DNA from: Woeseia sp.
GTDB lineage: Bacteria; Pseudomonadota; Gammaproteobacteria; Steroidobacterales; Woeseiaceae
Assembly (NCBI GenBank): GCA_003229095.1
Contig: QIHS01000110.1
Coordinates: 1 to 8,122, forward strand
Length of the DNA stretch: 8,122 nucleotides
Reading direction: 5' to 3'
This document shows positions 1 to 6,323 of this stretch, piece after piece; the first letter of the stretch is position 1, and every line of letters starts with the position of its first letter. Below the pieces are notes generated by a model, which was not told the DNA's origin, did not search any database, and worked only from the letters and a program-made list of their open reading frames with translations. A program made the position numbers and the translations under genes.

Positions 1-722
1 TTCTGGTAAACGACGTAGAAATCGATGCTTCGCCCCGGAATTCTTCCTCGTTCTCAATTGGCGAGACACTGGTAACCGGGCCGGATTCGCGGGTTGCGCT
101 GTTGTGGAACTCGGGGGGGTCGCTGCGAATCGATGAGAACTCCGAAATCAGCTTTGTCTCAAGCAGCGCAATTGAGCTTGTTTCCGGAACCGTTTACTTT
201 GATTCGCTGACCTATGACAGGGCTGGCAACGAGTCCCCCGTATTCTCCATTGACACCGTAGCCGGTCGGATTTCTCATGTTGGCACACAGTTTCTGGCTG
301 GCGTTGTCGGTTCGACGGTGACTATCGGAGTGCGAGAGGGGCAGGTTCTGGTGGATGGACCGGCGTACAATATTCTTGCACAACCAAGGGACAGAATTAG
401 TATTACCGCTGCCGGACTGCAATCGAAGCAACTGGTCGAGCCGTTTGATGAATCCTGGCGCTGGGTCGAGGATATTGCACCGTCATTCGACCCACATGGG
501 CGAACAGTAAAGGAAATGGTAGCGTGGATTAGCAGGGAGACGGGGCGACCATTCCAGTTTCGTTCACGAAATGCAGAAACGAATGCAGCGAGCGCTTCGC
601 TGATCGGGCTGGATAGCCTTAGTCCGCTGCAGGCCCTGAGGACGATGCAATATGCGACTGATCTGAGGTATGACATTGTCAATGAAGAAATCGTGATTTA
701 CCTCAGCGACGAGCGAATGTAG
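1..722 (+). CDS. FecR-family anti-sigma/sigma-regulator protein, 5'-truncated by window edge
   Basis: The frame is open from base 3 to the TAG at 720-722, giving 239 visible residues; the N-terminus (cytoplasmic part and membrane segment in this family) lies outside the window. The first ~110 visible residues read as a FecR domain: a GETLVTGPDSRVAL segment, then IELVSGTVYFD, then a GTQF...GQVLVDG stretch, all typical of the FecR beta-rich periplasmic fold. A conserved WRWVEDIAPSFD linker leads into a C-terminal ~65-residue segment starting TVKEMVAWISRETG, which looks like an STN-type beta-alpha-beta subdomain. Family members sit in the inner membrane, receive a signal from the STN domain of a TonB-dependent receptor and control an ECF sigma factor. 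The next gene downstream is such a receptor, so the pair is very likely functional together; the sigma gene is expected upstream. The TTG at 102 would be a false start because it lies inside the FecR domain. Family assignment is firm; the ligand is unknown. Confidence 0.9.
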   Translation, partial: LVNDVEIDASPRNSSSFSIGETLVTGPDSRVALLWNSGGSLRIDENSEISFVSSSAIELVSGTVYFDSLTYDRAGNESPVFSIDTVAGRISHVGTQFLAGVVGSTVTIGVREGQVLVDGPAYNILAQPRDRISITAAGLQSKQLVEPFDESWRWVEDIAPSFDPHGRTVKEMVAWISRETGRPFQFRSRNAETNAASASLIGLDSLSPLQALRTMQYATDLRYDIVNEEIVIYLSDERM

Positions 723-759
723 AACGAAGGAAGGACGGAAAGAATAAAGTCAGGCTGTC

Positions 760-855
760 ATGGTGCCGTCATTCGAGTGTTGCAGGTCAGTAGGCAGCAG
801 AGTTGTGCTATCTTTCGCGATCCTCCCGCGACTGATCAGTAGCTCTCGCACGTGA
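760..855 (+). CDS. Possible 31-codon leader ORF overlapping the receptor start (speculative)
   Basis: An ATG at 760 opens 31 codons ending in TGA at 853-855. That stop overlaps the GTG start of the receptor gene at 852 as GTGA. The peptide (MVPSFECCRSVGSRVV...) has no family I recognise, though its middle is hydrophobic. A weak CAGG lies five bases before the ATG. The receptor's own GTG has no visible ribosome binding site, so translational coupling from this ORF would explain how it is translated. An ORF this short can easily arise by chance, so I give it low confidence. Confidence 0.15.
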   Translation: MVPSFECCRSVGSRVVLSFAILPRLISSSRT

Positions 856-3227
856 ATTACGATCATCATCCTTGCGTTCTGTGGCCAAAGCCTGGCTACC
901 TCATCAGGGCAGCTTTCGCAGTATTGCTTTCGATTGGTATCTCGCACCAGGCTGCCGGCCAGCCTGATGATGCTGATGGCATAAGGGTGGGGATGCCTGT
1001 CGTCGAAGTCGTCGAGGAGTTTCGAGCGAGAGGCTTGCCGTTCGCGTATAGCTCAACGCTACTCCCGGCAGAGATCCTCGTGCTCAGCAAGCCGTCGTCG
1101 CAAGAGCCGTTCGCAATCGTTGTAGAAATTCTGCAGCCGCACGATTTGACCGTTTCGGTTGTTGAGGGCTTGTTCGTCGTCACCCGGCTTACGCCCGGCG
1201 TCGGTACCGAAAGTCGTAATACATCCGTGCCCGTAGACGTTGCCAATGACAACGTAATGACGGAACTGATTGTCTCTGCAAGTCGTTACGAAATTTTGCG
1301 CGCGGCAAAAGGTTCAAGCACGTTCTTGACTCAGCGTGCTATTCAGAAGTTGCCAAACTTCGGCCAGGATCCAATTCGTGCGGTACGACGATTGCCGGGC
1401 ACTGCATCGGGCGGTGCCTCGGCGCTGCCACATATCAGGGGGGCTGAATCAGGTGACACAAGGTTGATTCTGAATGGTGAACGTTTGGTGGACCCTTTTC
1501 ACTTTCGAGACTTTCAAGGCATTTTCAGCATTATCGATGCCCGGGCAGTCGATGGTGTGGAGGTTTTCACTGGTGGCTTTCCCGTGCAATACGGTGACAG
1601 TGTTGGTGGTTTGCTGATGATCGATACCATCGTACCGGACGAGGATCGACGTACGGAAATCGGGCTGAGCATTTTCAATACGTCGTTCCTGTCGGCAGGA
1701 AGGCTGGCAAACGGCGATACCGAATGGTTGCTATCGGCCCGACGCAGTAATTTGGATCTGGTGCTTGACGATGAATTTGGTCGGCCGCTATACACTGATC
1801 TGTTTACGACGCTGGCGTTCAACGTCTCATCGCGAACGAAGATTTCTGTGAACGCTCTGTTTGCTAACGACAAGGTGCGAATCGTCGCTGAAAGTGACGC
1901 CGTCGAACTCGACCTGTCGAGCAACGAGTCGCGCAATTCACAGATCTGGATTAACTGGACTCAGAGCTGGACGGGTTCACTGTCAAGCAGTAGCGGATTT
2001 TCGAGCAGCACAATCGAGAGTTCACGGGTTGGTCTGATCGATGATCCGGGAAAAATGTTCGGTCAGGTCGCAGACACCAGGGATTTCGATATTTTTGCTG
2101 CGCGGCAGGATTGGACTCTTGACGTCGGGGAGCATCATCGACTGTCCTGGGGCGCGGACTATAGACATCTTAAGGGAGACTATGATTACTTTGGAACCGT
2201 CGAGTATTTTGGGCCATTTCTATCTCTTGAGGGCTTGCCTGCATCGTTCGTACGAGATAGCAGAGTCGAAGTCGAAGGAGATTCTTTCGCGCTCTATTTG
2301 TCCGACCGATGGCGTCTTACGCCAAAGACAGTAGTTGACCTGGGCGTGCGATGGGACAAGCAAACTTACACCGACCTTCAAAACGAAACGCAATTCAGCC
2401 CGCGGTTTAGTCTTATGCATCGCCTGGGGACAAAGACCAATCTTCGGCTGAGCTTGGGGCGCTACTATCAGTCGCAGGGCATAAATGAGCTACAGGTTGA
2501 AGATGGTGTGGAGCGGTTTTTCCCGGCCCAGCGTTCGGATACGGCAATAATCGGCTTACAACATCGAATTGGAAGCAGATACGCGTTCAGGGTCGAAGCG
2601 TACTGGAAATCATTGGGGCGTCAGCGACCGCGTTTTGAGAATCTTTTCGACCCCCTGGCGATAATCCCGGAACTAGAACCGGGCCGGGTACGTGTTTTGG
2701 CTGACCGGGCATCTTCCCGAGGTATCGAAACGTCGGTCGTTTATGACAACGATGGCAAGTTTGGCTGGTGGGCGAGTTACACTTTTGCCGAGGCCACAGA
2801 TCAAATCGATGGGCGAAATGTGCCAAAAAGCTGGGATCAGAGACATGCTTTGCAGGCTGGCCTCGATTGGACGACGGATCGTTGGGAGGTCGGCATGGCG
2901 GCGAATATTCGCAGTGGCTGGCCCACGACGGCACTGAGCATCGAACCCTCAAATGATCCGATGAATCCAATAATCGTTTTTGGGGCAAGGAATGCTGACC
3001 GGTTTCCTACCTTTGCGACATTGGATATCAGGGCCGCATATACTGTTCCGGTCCGCGACGGATCCCTCAGCTTTTTTCTGGAGATATCAAATGCGTTGGA
3101 CAGGGAGAACCCGTGTTGCGTCGACTTCGATGTTGACGAAGACGCTGACGGAAACTTGGTCCTGAGCCAGAAAGACGACTTCTGGTTACCGCTGCTTCCA
3201 TCCATCGGAGTTCTCTGGGAGTTCTAG
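852..3227 (+). CDS. TonB-dependent outer-membrane receptor with N-terminal STN signalling domain
   Basis: This 791-residue protein starts at GTG 852, the only start between the in-frame stop at 840-842 and the signal peptide; no good Shine-Dalgarno precedes it. A hydrophobic stretch at about residues 18-36, ending in QAAGQ, is a signal peptide with an unusually long N-region. Residues ~45-112 form an STN domain (AYSSTLLPAE, then DLTVSVVEGLFVV). A TonB-box-like TELIVSAS lies at ~137-144. The plug covers ~140-258, with HIRGAESGDTRLILNGE and the VEVFTGGFPVQYGDSVGG motif. The remainder is a beta-barrel rich in alternating aromatic residues, ending in a terminal Phe (GVLWEF) as outer-membrane barrels do. 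The protein should import a ligand using TonB/ExbBD energy and signal through STN to the FecR protein encoded upstream. A siderophore, a carbohydrate or another ligand is possible; the sequence does not say which. No carboxypeptidase-like N-terminal repeat is present. Confidence 0.93.
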   Translation: MNYDHHPCVLWPKPGYLIRAAFAVLLSIGISHQAAGQPDDADGIRVGMPVVEVVEEFRARGLPFAYSSTLLPAEILVLSKPSSQEPFAIVVEILQPHDLTVSVVEGLFVVTRLTPGVGTESRNTSVPVDVANDNVMTELIVSASRYEILRAAKGSSTFLTQRAIQKLPNFGQDPIRAVRRLPGTASGGASALPHIRGAESGDTRLILNGERLVDPFHFRDFQGIFSIIDARAVDGVEVFTGGFPVQYGDSVGGLLMIDTIVPDEDRRTEIGLSIFNTSFLSAGRLANGDTEWLLSARRSNLDLVLDDEFGRPLYTDLFTTLAFNVSSRTKISVNALFANDKVRIVAESDAVELDLSSNESRNSQIWINWTQSWTGSLSSSSGFSSSTIESSRVGLIDDPGKMFGQVADTRDFDIFAARQDWTLDVGEHHRLSWGADYRHLKGDYDYFGTVEYFGPFLSLEGLPASFVRDSRVEVEGDSFALYLSDRWRLTPKTVVDLGVRWDKQTYTDLQNETQFSPRFSLMHRLGTKTNLRLSLGRYYQSQGINELQVEDGVERFFPAQRSDTAIIGLQHRIGSRYAFRVEAYWKSLGRQRPRFENLFDPLAIIPELEPGRVRVLADRASSRGIETSVVYDNDGKFGWWASYTFAEATDQIDGRNVPKSWDQRHALQAGLDWTTDRWEVGMAANIRSGWPTTALSIEPSNDPMNPIIVFGARNADRFPTFATLDIRAAYTVPVRDGSLSFFLEISNALDRENPCCVDFDVDEDADGNLVLSQKDDFWLPLLPSIGVLWEF

Positions 3228-3297
3228 CCAGAGATCTTGAGACCATGACTGACTGACATGCGTGGTTCGAACGTCCGCCAGGCTATCCCTCGCTGTT

Positions 3298-5454
3298 TTA
3301 CGTCGTGCTTTTCTTGTCTGCCTGAGTCGTTGGCGTTGGCCATCCGGAACGCAGGTGAATGTCTCGTTGAGGAAACGGAATCTCGATGCCGTATTCGCTC
3401 AACTTCGTTTCCAGTGCCCACAAGTACGCAGCGCGGGTTCGTGTCGGTCGTTTCGCACCCTGGCGATTGACCCAAACAAGCAGCAGGAAGTTCAGGCTGT
3501 TGTCGCCGAACTCAATCAGCCAGGCGTCCGGCTCACGTCCCTTGATATGCGTTAACGTAAAGGGGACGTCGGCCGCCGCTTCCATCGCTGCTTTTCTCAC
3601 CATCTCTTTGTCGCTGCCATAAGCGACACCAAATGGAATTCGAACCCGCAGGACTCTTTCGCCAAGCGTCCAGTTGGTGAGTCGGGTGGTGACGAACTCG
3701 GAATTTGGCACGACGATATCGATATTGTCATTGGTATTGATCAATGTGCTGCGCACGTTAATGGCTTTCACGGTGCCCGTAAGCCCGGTGTCCAGCTCGA
3801 TATAATCGCCAACCCGAAGTGAATGCTCGAACAGGATAATCAGGCCGGAAACGAAATTGTTCACAATCGACTGCAGGCCAAAACCGATGCCGACACTGAG
3901 TGCGCCGGCGACCAGCGCCAGGTTGCCAAAATCAAGCCCGATAGACGTTAGTGCAATGAAAACGGCAGAAACGATGATGACGTAGTGAGTAAGCCGACCT
4001 ACCGTATAAAGTGATGCCTGCGTGCCAGTGTATTCGCTGTCGCCAACCCGTCCAATAGCATGTCTGACGCCACGCGAGAGCAACATCGCGACCGCCATGA
4101 TAATGAGAGCTTTCAGGATATCCGCACCGGTAACCGGCGTTTCCCCGACGGAAAACAGCGTGGCATCAACCAGACTCGCGACCCGAAGATAGGCGGTTTT
4201 CGCTAAACGATTTAAGTCAGCAAGAAAGGACCTGATCGCACCTGAATATTCAGTAACCGAACTGTCCAGAACCAGCATCAGGAGTTGCAGGTCGGAAATC
4301 GCCGCATCCAGTTCCCCAACGTGTGCGAGTGCTTCCTGGGCCGTTCCCAGGCGTTGATCGAGCAAACGTCGCGAAGCCCTGTCCAGCCCGTCTCTGTTCG
4401 AGCTTTGTACGGCGATCAACTCTTCTTCAGATTCTCTCTTCCACTCCGGCGCTTGTTGGCCAATAGTGCGGATCAACTCTGACCACGCAAGGGTCCGCTC
4501 TTCAATGGTTTCTATACTGGGCGCCCTGTCCAGCGAAATTCTTGTCCACCAGTACTGCGCAAAAGACCTTGCCAGTGCGACTTCTGCAACCGCCAGAGAA
4601 ATTTCTGATTCCAGTAATCTCTGTTGCCACAAACGTTGCTGAGATCGGCCCTGTACAGTGTCCAGATCAAGGCCGCTCGCGGCAATCTGAGCGGCTCGCA
4701 GTCTGTCCTGAGCACTCTCGACAGAAAGTTCATTGGCGCGTACACGTTCATCGAGTTCGTTCAGAGTTGCTTCATTTGCCGTCGTTTCCAGCCTGCCCCT
4801 GGCGAGATCGACACGCATGGCGGTCGATTCGGCAAACTCGGTCGCGCGTTCAAACCTTTGTGTCAACAGCGTCAGCCGACGCGCGGAAATTTCCAATGCA
4901 GTGCGCGCCTGTACCAGTCTCAGTGCGACCAGCCAGCGTTCGTCTCCGACAGTGGCGTCGACATAGTCCTTGAATGCGGTATCACGACGTCTGCTCGCGC
5001 CGTTCAGGACACGTTGCTCCCTTTCTACTTCAAGTTGCTCCTCTGCAGCGTCGGACCGAGCGCCTCGAGCTGCTTCCGCGAGCTCTAGCAGAACGGTGAT
5101 CGAATAACCCAGCGCCGGCGGTGATTGTTCCTCCAGAGTCAGGGCGGCGACATCCGCTAACGCAAGGTATGCGGTGAAGTTGTCCCGCACTGCAGCAAGA
5201 ATCGATGTCGCAATTTCCTGGTTCCGGACTTCCAGATCGGCAGTTTGTGCAAGAATGCCCTCGAGGAATACGTCAATGCGAAACTCAACTTCGTTTTGCG
5301 AACCTTCGAAGTAATTCCACCAGTCTGACTGCAAAGACGCAAGATCCGGCGCGACAGAGTTGGCGCTTTCGTCTGGCTGCTGGGCCGCACTGCTGAACGC
5401 GACAACAATGCCTGCCAGCAATAAGAGGAATTTTGTCGCTAGTCGAGTTTTCAT
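3298..5454 (-). CDS. MscS-family mechanosensitive ion channel with large periplasmic N-terminal domain
   Basis: I start the protein at ATG 5454 (718 aa) because a clean signal peptide follows (MKTRLATKFLLLLAG...SSAAQQ, cleavage near residue 25). An in-frame TTG at 5466 would add four residues. Residues ~26-430 are Glu/Arg/Ala-rich, probably a periplasmic alpha-helical, coiled-coil region. Membrane segments follow at ~444-460, ~487-505 and ~512-545. The last is the MscS pore helix (GALSVGIGFGLQSIVNNFVSG), followed by the beta domain (RVGDYIEL, then IVVPNSEF) and the C-terminal alpha/beta domain ending in IPFPQRDIHLR. The family forms homo-heptameric inner-membrane channels that open under membrane tension and release solutes on hypo-osmotic shock. 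At ~720 aa it is longer than E. coli MscS (~286 aa) but much shorter than MscK or MscM (~1100 aa), and it has one membrane helix before the MscS core pair rather than many. It converges on the receptor gene with 70 bases between them. A clear Shine-Dalgarno is missing. Confidence 0.93.
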   Translation of the reverse strand: MKTRLATKFLLLLAGIVVAFSSAAQQPDESANSVAPDLASLQSDWWNYFEGSQNEVEFRIDVFLEGILAQTADLEVRNQEIATSILAAVRDNFTAYLALADVAALTLEEQSPPALGYSITVLLELAEAARGARSDAAEEQLEVEREQRVLNGASRRRDTAFKDYVDATVGDERWLVALRLVQARTALEISARRLTLLTQRFERATEFAESTAMRVDLARGRLETTANEATLNELDERVRANELSVESAQDRLRAAQIAASGLDLDTVQGRSQQRLWQQRLLESEISLAVAEVALARSFAQYWWTRISLDRAPSIETIEERTLAWSELIRTIGQQAPEWKRESEEELIAVQSSNRDGLDRASRRLLDQRLGTAQEALAHVGELDAAISDLQLLMLVLDSSVTEYSGAIRSFLADLNRLAKTAYLRVASLVDATLFSVGETPVTGADILKALIIMAVAMLLSRGVRHAIGRVGDSEYTGTQASLYTVGRLTHYVIIVSAVFIALTSIGLDFGNLALVAGALSVGIGFGLQSIVNNFVSGLIILFEHSLRVGDYIELDTGLTGTVKAINVRSTLINTNDNIDIVVPNSEFVTTRLTNWTLGERVLRVRIPFGVAYGSDKEMVRKAAMEAAADVPFTLTHIKGREPDAWLIEFGDNSLNFLLLVWVNRQGAKRPTRTRAAYLWALETKLSEYGIEIPFPQRDIHLRSGWPTPTTQADKKSTT

Positions 5455-5527
5455 GGAGGTGAACAATTACCTGAAACTTGGCGCAGTATCTGCCTGTATA
5501 TTATTGCAAACATAAGCTGTCTGGAAA
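5455..5527 (-). promoter_or_regulatory. Upstream region of the mechanosensitive channel gene, weak sigma-70-like promoter
   Basis: Reading on the minus strand, TTTCCA is followed after 16 bases by AATAAT (about four and five matches to the -35 and -10 consensus), upstream of the channel start. This could let the channel be transcribed separately from the two genes before it. The region just before the ATG contains CACCTCC, which is complementary to, not the same as, a ribosome binding site. The only SD-like stretch is CAGGT just ahead of the alternative TTG start. Confidence 0.25.
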
Positions 5528-5569
5528 GCACTACCTGAGTGATTGCACATGCGCTTGCTCAGGTAGTGC
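5528..5569. repeat. Perfect 12-bp inverted repeat (hairpin) at the 3' end of the truncated NTF2-like gene
   Basis: GCACTACCTGAG at 5528-5539 is the exact reverse complement of CTCAGGTAGTGC at 5558-5569, with an 18-base loop. In the minus-strand transcript the stop codon of the NTF2-like ORF (5531-5533) lies inside the second arm. The hairpin is followed only by TTTCCAG, so it is a poor match to a Rho-independent terminator. It could still pause transcription, protect a 3' end or be a remnant of a recombination event. Confidence 0.7.
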
Positions 5570-5815
5570 GGAGCAGTGCTGAAGCGACCCTTCTACACCG
5601 ACCATTCGACAGCGTTCCCACTCGTCCGTGCCCATGAATACGGCTTCCTCGGTGAGGTGGTCCAGGTAGCGGTTTACATCGCCGTGCGCCGCGGCGTCAT
5701 GAAAATCGTCGATGACAGTGGCGATTGCGGCGATTTCCGATTCGTGCTTTGCCGCCAGCGCTGTCGTCTGCAGGCATGCCAGCAACGAGAGGAAAAGAAG
5801 GTTTTTCAGAATCAT
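5531..5815 (-). CDS. Exported NTF2/SnoaL-like (DUF4440-type) protein, 3'-truncated
   Basis: The chosen start is ATG 5815, preceded by AGGA at 5826-5823 with seven bases of spacing; the longer open frame upstream is only the overlap with the zinc-finger gene. The product is 94 residues. Residues 1-22 are a signal peptide (MILKNLLFLSLL...ALAA). Residues ~25-68 match the N-terminal helix and first strand of NTF2-like SnoaL/DUF4440 proteins (TVIDDFHDAAAHGDVNRYL, then EEAVFMGTDEWER). Family members are usually about 140-160 aa after export and continue with a long curved beta-sheet. Here similarity stops at about residue 68 (near base 5611), and the last ~26 residues (CRMVGVEGSL...) look unrelated. 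None of the missing half can be found in the other frames down to 5467. It is therefore probably a degraded or deleted gene that still has an open frame. It lies 16 bases after the zinc-finger gene, probably in the same transcript. Family members include small-ligand-binding proteins and enzymes; no function can be assigned to this one. Confidence 0.7.
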   Translation of the reverse strand: MILKNLLFLSLLACLQTTALAAKHESEIAAIATVIDDFHDAAAHGDVNRYLDHLTEEAVFMGTDEWERCRMVGVEGSLQHCSALPEQAHVQSLR

Positions 5816-5831
5816 GATGGTGTCCTGTCGT

Positions 5832-6098
5832 TCATCGTAACTGGCTGTCCTTGCTGCCGCGCCGGTTATAGCCGCTTTGGATAGTGGTTTCTTTGTCTTT
5901 TTCTGCCTGACACCGAATGCATAAGCGCACGCCTGGAACGGCTTCCCGGCGAGCCGTCGGGATGGTGACATCGCATTCCGCACAATTTTGCAGGCTTGCG
6001 CCACGTGGCATTTGATCGCGGGCCCGGCTGACAGCATCCTCGATAGTCGCATCAATCTGCTCTTGTACCGCACCGTCTTTCGCAAAACCACCGGCCAT
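5832..6098 (-). CDS. ybiI: YbiI-like DksA/TraR C4-type zinc-finger protein
   Basis: The start is ATG 6098, with GGGAG at 6110-6106 seven bases ahead; a GTG at 6125 would add nine residues but lacks a site. The product is 88 aa, the length I recall for E. coli YbiI, and shares its plan: an N-terminal helix with EQIDATIEDAVSRAR, a PRG turn, a zinc finger, and the C-terminal GYNRRGSKDSQLR. The four cysteines at 39, 42, 60 and 63 form a C-X2-C-X17-C-X2-C site, with the conserved IPTARREAVPGVRLC between the pairs. The protein lacks the long coiled coil of DksA and is close in size to the TraR subgroup. DksA and TraR bind RNA polymerase in its secondary channel and alter transcription initiation; for YbiI-type proteins the role is little known, so polymerase binding here is an inference. 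It is the first gene of a minus-strand group, with the NTF2-like gene 16 bases downstream. Family assignment is confident; function is not. Confidence 0.93.
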   Translation of the reverse strand: MAGGFAKDGAVQEQIDATIEDAVSRARDQMPRGASLQNCAECDVTIPTARREAVPGVRLCIRCQAEKDKETTIQSGYNRRGSKDSQLR

Positions 6099-6242
6099 GG
6101 CTGCACTCCCGAACTCAATTGCCACTCATCACGACAGTGTAATGAACCCGTCTGACAAGAGACAGGCGTTTACAACCGGGGGGTAGAATTTGTTCGCGTA
6201 ATTCCAAGAAATTCCTTCCTGCAAGGCGCTTTACGGCCTACT

Positions 6243-6255
6243 ATCAGAATCTGAT
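6243..6255. promoter_or_regulatory. Palindromic operator-like site
   Basis: ATCAGA and TCTGAT form a perfect 6+6 palindrome with a single central base, about 80 bases before the peptidase start and 145 bases before the zinc-finger gene. Its size and symmetry suit a dimeric transcription factor, but no regulator can be named, and a 12-base match can occur by chance. Confidence 0.25.
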
Positions 6256-6278
6256 TGAGGCGTTTTCAATAGCAACCA

Positions 6279-6308
6279 TTGCACCAATTCCGGCTTTGGA
6301 GCTATTAA
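6279..6308 (+). promoter_or_regulatory. Weak sigma-70-like promoter candidate for the M13 peptidase
   Basis: TTGCAC at 6279-6284 and TATTAA at 6303-6308 are 18 bases apart, each matching four or five consensus bases. The predicted transcript start would fall near 6315, which would cut into the ribosome binding site of the TTG start, so the real promoter may lie further upstream. Confidence 0.2.
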
Positions 6309-6310
6309 TA

Positions 6311-6318
6311 GAGGGTGA
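6311..6318 (+). promoter_or_regulatory. Ribosome binding site that decides the peptidase start
   Basis: GAGGGTGA ends five bases before the TTG at 6324. It is a good anti-Shine-Dalgarno match and is the reason for choosing TTG over the overlapping in-frame GTG at 6315, which has no properly spaced site. Confidence 0.6.
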
Positions 6319-6323
6319 GAAAA

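Larger units (their letters stand above)
6099..6323. promoter_or_regulatory. Divergent intergenic region between the zinc-finger and M13 peptidase genes
   Basis: This 225-base gap must hold the promoters for both divergent genes. I see no convincing ORF, tRNA or strong promoter. A palindrome (6243-6255) and a weak plus-strand promoter (6279-6308) are listed separately. A weak minus-strand -10-like TACACT lies about 40 bases before the zinc-finger gene, without a good -35. A GGGGGG run lies near 6178-6183. Confidence 0.5.

Noticed and set aside
113..119. Run of seven G in the FecR coding region, as a possible phase-variation tract
   Set aside because: It encodes part of a normal FecR motif (NSGGSLRIDE) in frame; one short run with no other sign of slippage is weak evidence.
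3260..3277. GGTTCGAAC followed by CCGCCA, resembling a tRNA T-loop and CCA end
   Set aside because: The bases flanking the loop do not pair as a five-base T stem and there is no anticodon or acceptor arm nearby; GTTCGAAC is simply an 8-bp palindrome.
3228..3297. Bidirectional terminator between the converging receptor and channel genes
   Set aside because: No GC-rich stem with a U-tract is present on either strand; only a short GACT repeat and an 8-bp palindrome. Termination is either Rho-dependent or outside the gap.
5455..5582. Strong plus-strand GGAGGTGA (5455-5462) followed by a TTG-started 34-codon cysteine-rich ORF (5478-5582)
   Set aside because: The spacing to the TTG is about 15 bases, too long; the SD-like match is the complement of the channel's start region, and the ORF crosses the inverted repeat and the other gene.
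5816..6118. Reading the NTF2-like protein as a 195-aa protein beginning near 6118
   Set aside because: The first ~100 residues overlap the zinc-finger gene in another frame; the ribosome site and signal peptide place the start at 5815.
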